Of a stretch of 64,000 nt of DNA, positions 18,508 through 28,374 are shown one piece after another. The stretch spans positions 3,410,001 to 3,474,000 of the forward strand of contig NZ_CP131935.1 of the NCBI RefSeq assembly GCF_030704305.1, in the 5' to 3' direction. Position 1 is the stretch's first letter. Each line of letters starts with the position of its first letter. The translations under genes and the position numbers were made by a program. Source of the stretch: Massilia sp. R2A-15. GTDB lineage: Bacteria > Pseudomonadota > Gammaproteobacteria > Burkholderiales > Burkholderiaceae_D. The notes beneath the pieces were generated by a model that worked only from the letters and a program-made list of their open reading frames with translations, did not search any database and was not told the origin of the DNA.

Positions 18508-21192
18508 TTACATCTTGTAGTTCAGGCCCAGCAGCATCTGGCGGCCATACTTGGCGTAGCCGTGCGGACGGTCCTTCTGCGCCGAGTAGGTTTCGAACGC
18601 GGTGTCGGTCAGGTTATTCACCTGGAACAGCACCGACAGACCCTTGACGCTGGCGAAGTCGTAACCGAGCTGCAGGTCGACCACGCTGTCCGCCTTCACG
18701 AACGTCAGGTCGCGCTGGCCGCCGATGCCGCCGATTTCGCCGACGAAATCGCTGCGGCGACGCTGGCTGACGCGGGCCGAGTAGCCATTGGCTTCATAGT
18801 AGGCGGTCAGGTTGAACACGCGCTTGGACAGGCCAGGCAATGGAATGTCCTGGTTGCCGAAGGCCTGGTCCTTGATGGTGATCTGGCTGCTGGTGAACGA
18901 TGCGTTCGCCGTCACGCCAAAACCTGCCAAGGCCGGGGTCAGCATGTCGAGCGGAGTCGATGCCGCGAACTCCAGGCCGCTCAGGCGACCACCCTGGCCA
19001 TTCTTTGGCTGGGTCAGGGTGCCGATGTTGCTGTCGGCGCCGACCAGGCGGTACTCGGTGAAGTCGGCCGGGTTGGTGACCTTGTAGATGTACGACTTCA
19101 GATTCTTGTAGAAACCGGCGGCCGAGACATAGCCCTTGGTGCCGAAATACTTCTCGTACGACAGGTCGAACGCGTTGGCGCGCCATGGGTCGAGCTGGGC
19201 GTTGCCGCCGTTACCGAACGGCTTGCCTTTCGAGTCCTGGGTCAGGCCAACTTCGAGCGCCGCGTTCAGCTCATTGAGCTTGGCGCGCGCCAGCGTCTTG
19301 CCGGCGCCGAAGCGCACCACTTGCTGGTCCGGCAGGCTCCACGACAGGTTGATGCTAGGCAAAACGTCGGTGTAGGACTTGCCGTCGGTCAACGGGATCA
19401 GGTCGGCAAACGGCCAGCGACGCAATGTGTTGGCGGTCGAACTCTGGTCGGTATGCACGACTTGCACGCCAACGTTGCCGTGCAGCGGCATCGACATCAG
19501 TTCGCTGTCGATGTTCATCTTCAGGTAGCCGGTGTTGACCTTCTCGTCGATGCTCCAGTTCTTGGTCGCGCCCCAAGGCACCAGCACGGCGGGCGTGAAC
19601 GGACCGAAGTTCTTCGACAGCACGCCACCGATATCCCAGCTCAGGGTGTCGGGCAGGCCAAGCAGGTCTTGCGAACCGTTGATCACGGACGGCGAGAAGC
19701 TGCCGTCGCCGATCTTGTTGAAGCCGGTCTCGAGGTGCTGCTTGACCTTCGAACGCTTGGACGAATTGAAGCCGACTTCCGCGCTGTGGAACACGCTGCT
19801 GTCGAAGCGGCGCTCGAGGCTGAAGCGGAACGAGGTCAGCTTGTCGGTCAGGCTAGGCGCGTTGACGTAGCCTTCGCCGAAATTACTGCCGATCCTGACA
19901 CCTGCCGGATCGGCATAATTGCCGGTCAGGCTCAGCTCGGGAACGCCGCCGTTGGCGTAATTGAAGGCGAGCGACTGCGCGTTCTGCACGCTGGCGTTGA
20001 TTTCGATCAGACGCTCTGCGTGGTCGGCCTTCGAGTGGCTCAGGTCCGCGACGGCAGTCCAGTCGCCGCTGATGAATTTGTTGTTCCAGCCGATCGCCGA
20101 CAGCTTGTCGTTGCGAGTCTGCTCGTTGTTGCGCACGACCGGGCGCAGGTTGCTGGCGGTGCCCGCGATCATCGTGCCGTTGACGACGGTCGGGTTGGAA
20201 AATACCGTGCTGCCGCTGTCGGCCAGCTGGATTTCCATGCCGCGGCGGATCTCGTCCTGCTTGAAGCGCGAGTGGTACACGTCGACGGTGGAGGTGAACT
20301 CGCGGCTAGGATGCCACTCGAGCACGCCCATCAGGCCATCGCGCACCTGGTTGCCGGTCACGGCCAACGCCTTGATGCCCTTCGGTACCTTGACGGTCGG
20401 GCCGCCGGCGACCGAGCCGTCCACCCAGTCCCAGGTCTCGAACTGGTTCGACACGTTCGGCTTGTCCTGGCGCGCATAACCGAGCGCGATACCGATCGTG
20501 CGGTTCGCGAACTGGTCGATGTAGGACATGCTGACGCGGTTGCCCTTGTCCGGCGAACCGGCGCTGATCTTGCCCAGCGAATTGCGCTCGCCGCGCACGT
20601 TGACGTTGAAGGCGCGCTCGCGCAGCGACAGCGGCTTGATCGTCTGCAGGTCCACGGTGCCCGACAGGCCCTGGCCCACCACGGCCGCGTCGGCGGTCTT
20701 GTACACGGTGACGGCGTTGATCAGCTCCGATGGATACTGGTCGTATTCGACGGTGCGGTCGGAACTGGTGCTGACCTGCTCGCGGCCATTCAACAGCGCG
20801 GTGGACAGGTCGCCGGAGGTGCCGCGAATGCTGATCGATTGGGCCTGGCCGTTGACGCGCTGGGCCGACAGGCCTGGCAAGCGGGCCAGCGATTCGGCGA
20901 TGCTGATGTCCGGCAGCTTGCCCAGGTCTTCGGCCGAAATGGCTTCGACGATACCGGTGGCGTCGCGCTTGACCGCGATGGCGGTCTCGATACCGCGGCG
21001 GATACCGCTCACGGTGACCGACTGGATTGGCTGCTCGCCCGTTGCGGTGGCGGCAGGCGCGGTTTGCTGGGCGCTTGCCGAGCCGGCCAGCGCCGACAAC
21101 AGCATCGCGCAGCCGGCGGCCACGGGGCTCAACTGGAATGCCAGGCCGTTAGGCGCGCTGCGCATGGCGCGCTTGCTTGCGAAAATCTTCAT
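18508..21192 (-). CDS. TonB-dependent outer-membrane receptor (probable maltodextrin receptor)
   Basis: The 894-residue protein has a long signal peptide ending ALAGSASAQQ. A plug domain follows (VTVSGIRRGIETAIAVKRDATGIVEAISAEDLGKLPD, IAESLARLPGLSAQRVNGQAQSISIRG) and a 22-strand-type barrel ending in LLGLNYKM. The AIAVKR...VDAISAEDIGKLPD style of plug is typical of the large TonB receptors of Xanthomonas and Caulobacter (TIGR01782 type), one of which (MalA) imports maltodextrins. GAGGGGA lies upstream of ATG 21192. It diverges from the cyclomaltodextrinase operon, and two HexR-like palindromes lie between them. Maltodextrin as substrate is inferred from this context. Confidence 0.9.
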   Translation of the reverse strand: MKIFASKRAMRSAPNGLAFQLSPVAAGCAMLLSALAGSASAQQTAPAATATGEQPIQSVTVSGIRRGIETAIAVKRDATGIVEAISAEDLGKLPDISIAESLARLPGLSAQRVNGQAQSISIRGTSGDLSTALLNGREQVSTSSDRTVEYDQYPSELINAVTVYKTADAAVVGQGLSGTVDLQTIKPLSLRERAFNVNVRGERNSLGKISAGSPDKGNRVSMSYIDQFANRTIGIALGYARQDKPNVSNQFETWDWVDGSVAGGPTVKVPKGIKALAVTGNQVRDGLMGVLEWHPSREFTSTVDVYHSRFKQDEIRRGMEIQLADSGSTVFSNPTVVNGTMIAGTASNLRPVVRNNEQTRNDKLSAIGWNNKFISGDWTAVADLSHSKADHAERLIEINASVQNAQSLAFNYANGGVPELSLTGNYADPAGVRIGSNFGEGYVNAPSLTDKLTSFRFSLERRFDSSVFHSAEVGFNSSKRSKVKQHLETGFNKIGDGSFSPSVINGSQDLLGLPDTLSWDIGGVLSKNFGPFTPAVLVPWGATKNWSIDEKVNTGYLKMNIDSELMSMPLHGNVGVQVVHTDQSSTANTLRRWPFADLIPLTDGKSYTDVLPSINLSWSLPDQQVVRFGAGKTLARAKLNELNAALEVGLTQDSKGKPFGNGGNAQLDPWRANAFDLSYEKYFGTKGYVSAAGFYKNLKSYIYKVTNPADFTEYRLVGADSNIGTLTQPKNGQGGRLSGLEFAASTPLDMLTPALAGFGVTANASFTSSQITIKDQAFGNQDIPLPGLSKRVFNLTAYYEANGYSARVSQRRRSDFVGEIGGIGGQRDLTFVKADSVVDLQLGYDFASVKGLSVLFQVNNLTDTAFETYSAQKDRPHGYAKYGRQMLLGLNYKM

Positions 21193-21391
21193 GTGTCCCC
21201 TCGATCCATTCTAAATGTGTTATTCCCGCCATCTCAGCGAAGCGCCTGTCCGCGGGATCCAGAAGCAAACGCTCTGAGGCGTCTGATGCCGATTTTGTAT
21301 TAAAACTAGAATTCGTGTCAACGACAGTTGAGGGTTACTACGGGAAATGGCACTTTTCCCGCATCTCATTACCAATGGGAGAGCTGGCCGT

Positions 21392-21406
21392 TGTATTTCG
21401 GCTACA
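21392..21406. promoter_or_regulatory. HexR-like palindrome, site 5
   Basis: TGTATTTCGGCTACA keeps the TGTA-N7-TACA frame (10 of 15 consensus positions, with a GC-rich centre). Its centre is 33 bp, about three helical turns, from that of site 6, placing both on one face of the DNA in the 297-bp divergent region. Confidence 0.33.
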
Positions 21407-21424
21407 ACCCTGCTGCGCCGCGGC

Positions 21425-21439
21425 TGTAGTTGGACTACA
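21425..21439. promoter_or_regulatory. HexR-like palindrome, site 6
   Basis: TGTAGTTGGACTACA has perfect 6-bp arms TGTAGT/ACTACA around TGG and matches 11 of 15 HexR consensus positions. It lies 50 bp upstream of the cyclomaltodextrinase ATG. It is the cleanest palindrome of the six. Confidence 0.5.
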
Positions 21440-21489
21440 TTTATGAGTAATGTGCCGATTCCCGGGAAACAAACGAGTACGCTGCCAAA

Positions 21490-23334
21490 ATGAATAATTT
21501 TCTTGCCCCCTTCCTCGTCAGCGCCGCCTGCCTGACCGCCGGCGCCGCGCACGCGTTCGACTACCGCATCGACCACATAGAGCCGCCATCCTGGTGGACC
21601 GGCATGCAGAACAAGAAGCTGCAGCTGATGGTGCACGGCCCGCATCTCGCCGACCTCGATCCGGTGCTTGACTATCCAGGCGTGCGCATCGACGCGGTCA
21701 CGCGGGTCCCCAACCGCAATTACGTGTTCATCGACCTGACGGTCGGCGACCAGGCCATGCCGGGAAAATTCGACATCACCTTCCGCGGCGCCGGCGCCAG
21801 CATCAATTACAGCTACCAGCTGATGGCGCGCGAGCCCGGCTCCGCGCAGCGCAAAGGCTTCAACAGCGCCGACGCCATTTACCAGGTCATGCCCGACCGC
21901 TTCGCCAATGGCGCGCCGGCCAACGACAGCGCGCCGGCGCTGGCGGAGAAAGCCGACCGCAAGAATCCCTCCGGCCGTCACGGCGGCGACATCGAAGGCA
22001 TCATCGGCCACCTCGACTACATCGCCGCGATGGGCTTCACCCAGCTCTGGCCCACCCCGCTGGTGGAGAACGACATGCCGGACTACTCGTACCACGGCTA
22101 CGCCGCGACCGACCATTACAGGATCGACGCGCGCTACGGCAGCAACGAGGACTTCCGCCGCCTGTCCGATGAAGCGCGCAAGAAGGGCATCGGCGTCATC
22201 CAGGACGTCGTGCTGTCGCATATCGGATTGGGCCACTGGTGGATGAAGGACATGCCGATGCCCGACTGGATCAACCACGGCGGCAAATTCGTGCCGACCG
22301 AGCACCACCGCGTGTCGGTGCAGGACCCGTACGGATCCGAGTCGGACCGCCAGAACTTCACCACCGGCTGGTTCGGCCCGCACATGCCCGACCTGAACCA
22401 GACCAATCCAATGGTGTCTAACTATCTAATCCAGAACAACATCTGGTGGATCGAATACGCGCACCTGTCAGGTCTTCGCATCGACACCTACGGCTATTCG
22501 GACACCGCCTTCCTCACCGAGTACACGCGACGCATCATGGCCGAATACCCGAACCTGAACATGGTGGGCGAAGAGTGGCACAAGTCGCCGGCCGTGGTGT
22601 CGCACTGGCAGCGCGGGAAGGTCAACGCCAACGGCTATGTCAACTCGCTGCCTGGCCTGATGGACTTCCCGATGATGTACGCGATGCGCACCGCGCTCAC
22701 CGACAAGGACGCGGGCTTCAACGAAGCCTACGAAACGCTGTCGCTCGACTACCTGTATCCCGATCCCGCCAGCCTGGTGCTATTCGAAGGGAACCACGAC
22801 GTCGCGCGCATGTACAGCGCGGTGGGCGAAGATTTCGACCTGTACAAGATGGACCTGGTGTTCACGATGACGGCGCCGCGCATCCCCCAGTTCTACTACG
22901 GCACCGAAGTGCTGATGACCAGCACCGCCAAGGGCCGCGACGACGCCAGCTACCGCCACGACTTCCCGGGCGGCTGGGCCGGCGACAAGATCAACGCCTT
23001 CACCGGCGCGGGACTCACGTCAAAGCAGCGCGAGGCGCAGGCCTTCGTGTCGAAGCTGGTCAACTGGCGCAAGTCTCAGCCGGTCATCCATCACGGGAAG
23101 ACAATGCAGTTCGGCCCGGAGCATGACACCTGGGTCTACTTCCGCTACGACGACAGCAAGACGGTCATGGTCGCCTTCAACAAGAACGCCAAGCCTGCGA
23201 GCCTGCCGACAGCGCGCTTCCAGGAGATCCTCAAGGGCGCGCGTTCCGGCGTCGATGCGCTCACTGGCAAGACCTTCGACCTGTCGGCCACGCTGACGCT
23301 GCCGGCGCGCTCGGTCGTCATTCTCGAGATCTGA
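21490..23334 (+). CDS. Periplasmic cyclomaltodextrinase/neopullulanase (GH13, SusA-like)
   Basis: The 614-residue enzyme has a signal peptide ending GAAHAFDY. The N-terminal immunoglobulin-like domain (IDHIEPPSWWTGMQNKKLQLMVHG) is the Cyc-maltodext_N type. In the GH13 barrel are DAIYQVMPDRFANG, GGDIEGIIGHLDYI, region II LRIDTYGY with nucleophile Asp332, region III MVGEEWH with Glu361, and region IV EGNHD with Asp437. A short C-terminal beta domain ends SVVILEI. These features fit the cyclomaltodextrinase/neopullulanase group that includes Bacteroides SusA. It should open cyclodextrins and cut pullulan or maltodextrins in the periplasm. It is first in a four-gene operon; the next ORF starts one base after its stop codon. 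Confidence 0.94.
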   Translation: MNNFLAPFLVSAACLTAGAAHAFDYRIDHIEPPSWWTGMQNKKLQLMVHGPHLADLDPVLDYPGVRIDAVTRVPNRNYVFIDLTVGDQAMPGKFDITFRGAGASINYSYQLMAREPGSAQRKGFNSADAIYQVMPDRFANGAPANDSAPALAEKADRKNPSGRHGGDIEGIIGHLDYIAAMGFTQLWPTPLVENDMPDYSYHGYAATDHYRIDARYGSNEDFRRLSDEARKKGIGVIQDVVLSHIGLGHWWMKDMPMPDWINHGGKFVPTEHHRVSVQDPYGSESDRQNFTTGWFGPHMPDLNQTNPMVSNYLIQNNIWWIEYAHLSGLRIDTYGYSDTAFLTEYTRRIMAEYPNLNMVGEEWHKSPAVVSHWQRGKVNANGYVNSLPGLMDFPMMYAMRTALTDKDAGFNEAYETLSLDYLYPDPASLVLFEGNHDVARMYSAVGEDFDLYKMDLVFTMTAPRIPQFYYGTEVLMTSTAKGRDDASYRHDFPGGWAGDKINAFTGAGLTSKQREAQAFVSKLVNWRKSQPVIHHGKTMQFGPEHDTWVYFRYDDSKTVMVAFNKNAKPASLPTARFQEILKGARSGVDALTGKTFDLSATLTLPARSVVILEI

Positions 23335-23335
23335 C

Positions 23336-25615
23336 ATGAAGCGCACACTGCTGGCACTGGCCGCGTCGCTCGCGCTGCATCCGGCCATGGCGCAAGTGCC
23401 GGGCGTCGACGCCTTCTTCGATGCGATGGCCATCACCGTCGCGCCGGGCCACCAGTCGCAGTTTGTCGCCGGCGATAACCTCGACGGCTACTTCGCAGGC
23501 ATGACCCAGAGCTTGGGCAAGGGCGAAGGCTACGTCACGCGCGCCGGCACATTATTACTTGACTACTCAAGTATCGTCGATGGTGTCGCCAATGACCGCG
23601 CCGGTTCGCGCGAACAGGTGCTGCCGTACGGACGCCGCGTGCGCTTCCCGAACGGCGCCACCGAGGAGATGGCGCTGCTGTCGAAGCGGCACGCGCTGGC
23701 GATGGCGGTGACCAGTCCGCGCGCCGCCACGCTGGCGATCGCGCCGATGCTGGTCAAGGCCGGCGCGCTGCGCCAGGACGGCGACGTTGTGAGCGGCCCG
23801 GTCGGCAGCATGTTCGTCGCCTTCGCCGCGGACCAGCCGTTCATCCTCGGAGAAGGCCTCGTGCTGCGCAGCGTGCAGCCTGCGCGCTCCTTCACCGTGG
23901 TGGCCGCGTTCGGCGCCAGCGAGGCCGAGGCAGCGCAGCGCGCGCGCCAGCTGGCCGCATCCGATCCGATTCGCGCCGAAAAAGCCGCCCGCCATGCCGC
24001 CCTCACCCGCAGCTACCTCGCCACCAGCGACGCCGAATACAACAAGGCGCTGAACTGGGCCAAGGCCTCCGCGTCGATGTTCGTGGTCGAGGAATTCGGC
24101 ACCGGCATCTGGGCCGGCCTGCCGTGGTTCCGCGATAACTGGGGCCGCGACACCTTCATCGCCCTGCCCGGCACCTTGCTCGTCTCCGGCCAGTTCGACC
24201 AGGCGAAGGCCGTGCTGGCGAACTTCGCCCGCTTCCAGAACCTCAACCGCGACAAGGAATACGGCCGCATCCCGAACCGCGTGTCGGCCACCGAAAAGAC
24301 CATCTACAACACAGTGGACGGCACGCCGTGGATGCTGCGCGAAGCGCTCGAATATATCCGCTACACCGGCGACAAGGAGTGTGCCGCGCAGATGTACAAA
24401 CTGGCCGTGCCCTACTTCGAAGGCGCCATCGCCAACTACACCGATGCGCAGGGGCTGCTGTCGCACGACAGCGCCGACACATGGATGGACGCCCGCATCG
24501 AAAACAGGCAGCCGTGGTCCGCGCGCGGCCCGCGCGCCGTCGAAATCCAGGCGCTGTGGTACACCGCCCTGAAAACCGGCGCCGAACTGGCGGCGCAAGC
24601 CGGCGACGCTACAAAAGCGCGCGAATGGTCGGCGCTGGCCGAAAAAGTTCAGCGCAGCTTCCTGTCCGCTTTCTGGGACGGCGCGGTAATGGCCGACCGC
24701 CTGCGCGAGGACGGCAGCCGCGACACCAAGGTCCGCCCGAACCAGCTGATGCTCGTCTCGATTCCGTTCGACGATTTCGTGCCGCCCGCGGTGCAGGCGC
24801 GCGTGACGCGCAACGCCGTGTCCGAACTGCTCTACCCCTACGGCATCGCCTCGCTCAGCCAGATTGACCCCTACTTCCATCCGCGCCACGAGAACCCTGC
24901 CTTCCACCACAAGGACGCCGCCTACCACCAGGGCACGATCTGGGGCTGGAACGCCGGCTTCACGGTCACCGCGCTCGACAAGTTCGGCTACCAGGATTTG
25001 GCGTGGCCCCTGACGCAAAATCTCGGACGCCAGATCCTCGGCCTCGGCACGCTGGGGACGATGAGCGAACTGCTCGACGCCATGCCCGATGCGAACGGCA
25101 AGCTGAAACCGTCCGGCACTTATGCGCAATCGTGGAGCGTGGCCGAATATGCGCGCAACGGCTACCAGGACTACGTCGGCTTCCGGCCCGACCTGCCGGC
25201 CAACACGCTGGCGTTCACTCCCGCGATTCCGGCCGCATGGACCTCGTTCTACGCGCTGCTGCCGTTCGGCGCCGGTGAGGCGGTCGAAGTCGATTTCAAG
25301 CGTCAGCGCTGGACCTTTCGTCTGAAGGGCGCCACGCCGCGAACCGTCCGTTTCAGCTTCCTCAACGCCGACAAGAGCCGGTCGCAGGTTTCGTTCACGC
25401 TCACGCCGGCGCATCCGGCCACGCTCACGCTCGGCAATCGCAAGGCGTCGCTGGATGGCCGCGCGCTGCAGGTGCAATCGGCGCAGGCTTCCTACGCTGG
25501 CGTGATCGGCAAGCTGGGCTTCCGCACGCCGGCGCAGTACGTGCCCGCGCACTTCCCGATGCTGCGATCGAAAGATGCCCTCAAGGGTGTCGTCGAACGG
25601 GGCGAATACCGATGA
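23336..25615 (+). CDS. Secreted amylo-alpha-1,6-glucosidase (GH133, debranching)
   Basis: The 759-residue protein has a signal peptide (MKRTLLALAASLALHPAMAQ), an N-terminal beta-sandwich region of about 210 residues, and an alpha/alpha barrel of the glycogen debranching enzyme C-terminal type. Diagnostic blocks are GTGIWAGLPWFRDNWGRDTFIALPGTLL, GRIPNRV, NTVDGTPWMLREALEYIRYTGD, DSADTWMDARIENRQPWSARGPRAVEIQALWY and YHQGTIWGWN. GH133 enzymes remove alpha-1,6-linked glucose. Most known ones are cytoplasmic, so the export signal is notable; with the pullulanase it gives the cell two extracytoplasmic debranching activities. Its stop codon overlaps the next start (ATGA). Confidence 0.88.
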   Translation: MKRTLLALAASLALHPAMAQVPGVDAFFDAMAITVAPGHQSQFVAGDNLDGYFAGMTQSLGKGEGYVTRAGTLLLDYSSIVDGVANDRAGSREQVLPYGRRVRFPNGATEEMALLSKRHALAMAVTSPRAATLAIAPMLVKAGALRQDGDVVSGPVGSMFVAFAADQPFILGEGLVLRSVQPARSFTVVAAFGASEAEAAQRARQLAASDPIRAEKAARHAALTRSYLATSDAEYNKALNWAKASASMFVVEEFGTGIWAGLPWFRDNWGRDTFIALPGTLLVSGQFDQAKAVLANFARFQNLNRDKEYGRIPNRVSATEKTIYNTVDGTPWMLREALEYIRYTGDKECAAQMYKLAVPYFEGAIANYTDAQGLLSHDSADTWMDARIENRQPWSARGPRAVEIQALWYTALKTGAELAAQAGDATKAREWSALAEKVQRSFLSAFWDGAVMADRLREDGSRDTKVRPNQLMLVSIPFDDFVPPAVQARVTRNAVSELLYPYGIASLSQIDPYFHPRHENPAFHHKDAAYHQGTIWGWNAGFTVTALDKFGYQDLAWPLTQNLGRQILGLGTLGTMSELLDAMPDANGKLKPSGTYAQSWSVAEYARNGYQDYVGFRPDLPANTLAFTPAIPAAWTSFYALLPFGAGEAVEVDFKRQRWTFRLKGATPRTVRFSFLNADKSRSQVSFTLTPAHPATLTLGNRKASLDGRALQVQSAQASYAGVIGKLGFRTPAQYVPAHFPMLRSKDALKGVVERGEYR

Positions 25616-28374
25616 TGAAAATCCTGATCGGCTCCTTGCTTGTCTCCGGCGCCGCCCTGGCCTCGCCGTCGCCGGATTTGTACGTGCGTGGCGCGTTCAA
25701 CGGCTGGGGCATCGACAATCTCCTCGTCTTCAAGGGCAACGGCGTGTACGAATCGCAGATCGTCATCAGCCCCGGCTACCACGCGTTCAAGCTCGGCTCG
25801 AAGGACTGGTCCGCTGAATGGGTGATCGACCCGGCGGCCAGCGTGTCGGTCGCACCGGGCGTGAACTACAAGATGGACACGCACCCTGGCGCCGAAGATT
25901 TCCTGTTCGTCAAACAGACCGGCACTTATCGCTTTACCGTCGACGTGTCGAGCGCACCGGTGTTGCGGGTGGTGCGGCTTGCCGACGTGCCGGTTGCCGC
26001 GTCCGATCCGCACGCGGGACACCAGCCCGCCGTGTCGCTGTCCTTCCCGACCTACGACGGCAAGCAGGAGACCGCGCGCTTTTCGGTGAAGGATGCCGGC
26101 GCCCTTCTGCGCGATTACGCGCAATCGACCACGATGCAGCTGCGCGATCCCGGCCCACAGTTCGTGCGCTACCGGGAATCGGCGGACCTGCCGACCGTCC
26201 GCAGCGGCAACCTCGCATTCGACGCGCTGTTCGCGCTCGCCGGCGCGGAGATGAAGCAGGATTCGGTCAGCGAGATCAAGGACGGCAACTACAACGGCGG
26301 CGCGGCCATCCCGTGCGACTGCTTCGAGACCGGCGAAAAATGGCATTACGTCTGGACGCGCGACTTGTCCTATGCGGCCCACCTCGGCCTGGCGATGCTC
26401 GACCCGGTGCGCGTGATGCACTCGCTCGACTTCAAGCTGTCCGGTTTTCGGTCAGGCCTCGGCGCCGGCATGCAAATCATCCAGGACACGGGAAGCGGCG
26501 GCAGCTGGCCGGTCAGCACCGACCGAGTTACATGGGCCTTCGGCGCGGAAGAAGCGCTGAAGACGCTTCCCGAATTGGAGCGCAAGGCGTTCGCTGCGCG
26601 CGCATTGAAAGCGCTGGCCAACACGATTGAAGCCGACCGGCTCGCCGCCTACGACCCGGCCGACGGCCTGTACACGGGCGAGCAGTCCTTCCTCGACTGG
26701 CGCGACCAGAGCTACGCTGCGTGGATCACCAGCGACATCGCGTCGCTCGCCACATCGAAGGCCCTGTCCACCAACGCCGGCCACTACAAGGCGCTGACCC
26801 TGGCCGCGATGCTCGCCCGCGAGCAGGGCCAGCCCGCGCTGGCGAAGAAATACGATGCTTGGGCGCAGGACCTGAAGCGTGCCATCAACGAGCGCCTGTG
26901 GCTGCAGGACGAAGGCATGTACAGCAGCCTCACCGCGGGGCATTTCGACGGTGCGCCGATGCACAAGTTCGACTGGCTCGGCCAGTCGCTGGCGATCGTC
27001 ACCGGCATCGCCAGCCCGGAACACGCGCGCTCGATCCTGGCGCACTATCCGCACGGTCCGATGGGCGCCCCGGTGATCTATCCGCAGCAGCAGGGCGTGC
27101 CCGTGTATCACAACCGCGCGATCTGGCCGTTCGTGACGGAGTATGGCCTGAAGGCGGCCGCGCAGACAGGCAACGTCAGCGTGGCCGACGCCGCCTACCA
27201 ATCGCTGATGCGCGGCGCGGCGCTGAACCTGTCGAATATGGAAAACCTGGAATGGCTGTCCGGCCAGCCCCTTCTGCTGGACGAAAAGAACCCGTCGCTG
27301 ATCGGCCCCGTCATCAATTCGAGGCGCCAACTGTGGTCCGTCGGCGCGTACTTGGGCATGGTCATCCAAAACGTGTTCGGCGTGACGGTTGGCGCGGACG
27401 GCATTGATGTCAAGCCCTTCATCACCAGCCGGCTGCGCCGCGAGACCTTCAGCACATCGGATTCCATCACGCTGAACAAGCTGCGCGTGCGCGGCAAGGC
27501 GATCACGGTGACCATAAAGCTTCCCAAGTCGTCGCCGGCCGAAGGCTTCTATCTTGTGGACGCAGTCACTGTGAACGGCGCCAAAGCGTCACAACATATT
27601 CCGTGGAATGCCCTCCAAGCCAACAGCGTCGTCGAGATCCGGCTCGGGACGCTGGCGCCCGGCCTGCAGGAAATCCGCCGCATCAACGCCGATCCGTACC
27701 AGGAATCGCGCGCGGTGTTCGGCCCGCGCGAGCCGCATATCTCCAACTTCAGGCGCGACACCGCGGGCATTGTCCGCTTCGACATCGAAGGCGACGGCGT
27801 CGCCTATAACGTCTATCGCGACGGGAAAATCGTCGCGGCGAACCTGCCGGCCGGCGCGTGGTCCGATCGCAGCGCCACCGCCTGCTACGCCGTCGAAGCG
27901 GTCTATCCCGACACCGGCAACCGCAGCCACCACAGCGTGCCGGTATGCGCAGGGTCGGCGATCGAGGTGCCCGTCACCCCTCGACTGGGATGGGGCAAGC
28001 CCGCGGACACCTTTGCCGTCGGGGACATCGATGTCCCGGAAGCAGGCGTCTACCAGGTGCAGATCAAATATCAGAATCGCGCCAACCAGATCAACCTGGG
28101 CATCAGCGGCGGCGTCAAATGGCTGGCTTTGAAGGACGCGGACGGTCGGGTAATAGCGCGCCACGTGATCCAGCTGCCGCACACGCGCGTACCGCAGGCC
28201 TGGTCGACGCCGATGGCGGTGCAGCTCGGCCCGGGAAAAGTCCAGCTTGAACTCACCGATTTCTATAACATGAGCTACCTGCAAAGTAACAGCACGTTCA
28301 GTGCGGCAGGCGGCGCGGATGGCGCGTCGAACCGGTTCGATATTTACGGCATACGCCTGTTGAAGGTCAAATGA
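25612..28374 (+). CDS. Secreted multidomain six-hairpin glycosidase with starch-binding-like modules
   Basis: The 920-residue protein starts with a short signal peptide (MMKILIGSLLVSGAALAS). Residues about 20-125 form a CBM48/pullulanase-type beta-domain (LYVRGAFNGWGIDN, HAFKLGSKDWSAEW). Residues about 165-610 form an alpha/alpha six-hairpin barrel with acidic/aromatic blocks KWHYVWTRDLSYAAHLGLAM, SFLDWRDQSYAAW, YHNRAIWPFVTEYGL and NMENLEWLSG. The C-terminal 250 residues look like a fibronectin-type-III-like piece and a CBM6/35-like sandwich. It overlaps both operon neighbours by four bases. Likely an alpha-glucan-active hydrolase in the periplasm or on the cell surface, but I cannot assign it to a characterised glycoside hydrolase family. 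Confidence 0.78.
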   Translation: MMKILIGSLLVSGAALASPSPDLYVRGAFNGWGIDNLLVFKGNGVYESQIVISPGYHAFKLGSKDWSAEWVIDPAASVSVAPGVNYKMDTHPGAEDFLFVKQTGTYRFTVDVSSAPVLRVVRLADVPVAASDPHAGHQPAVSLSFPTYDGKQETARFSVKDAGALLRDYAQSTTMQLRDPGPQFVRYRESADLPTVRSGNLAFDALFALAGAEMKQDSVSEIKDGNYNGGAAIPCDCFETGEKWHYVWTRDLSYAAHLGLAMLDPVRVMHSLDFKLSGFRSGLGAGMQIIQDTGSGGSWPVSTDRVTWAFGAEEALKTLPELERKAFAARALKALANTIEADRLAAYDPADGLYTGEQSFLDWRDQSYAAWITSDIASLATSKALSTNAGHYKALTLAAMLAREQGQPALAKKYDAWAQDLKRAINERLWLQDEGMYSSLTAGHFDGAPMHKFDWLGQSLAIVTGIASPEHARSILAHYPHGPMGAPVIYPQQQGVPVYHNRAIWPFVTEYGLKAAAQTGNVSVADAAYQSLMRGAALNLSNMENLEWLSGQPLLLDEKNPSLIGPVINSRRQLWSVGAYLGMVIQNVFGVTVGADGIDVKPFITSRLRRETFSTSDSITLNKLRVRGKAITVTIKLPKSSPAEGFYLVDAVTVNGAKASQHIPWNALQANSVVEIRLGTLAPGLQEIRRINADPYQESRAVFGPREPHISNFRRDTAGIVRFDIEGDGVAYNVYRDGKIVAANLPAGAWSDRSATACYAVEAVYPDTGNRSHHSVPVCAGSAIEVPVTPRLGWGKPADTFAVGDIDVPEAGVYQVQIKYQNRANQINLGISGGVKWLALKDADGRVIARHVIQLPHTRVPQAWSTPMAVQLGPGKVQLELTDFYNMSYLQSNSTFSAAGGADGASNRFDIYGIRLLKVK

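Noticed and set aside
18469..21303. 944-codon plus-strand frame opposite the TonB-dependent receptor
   Set aside because: Composition is that of an antisense shadow, while the minus strand has a clear signal peptide, plug and barrel and its own terminator.
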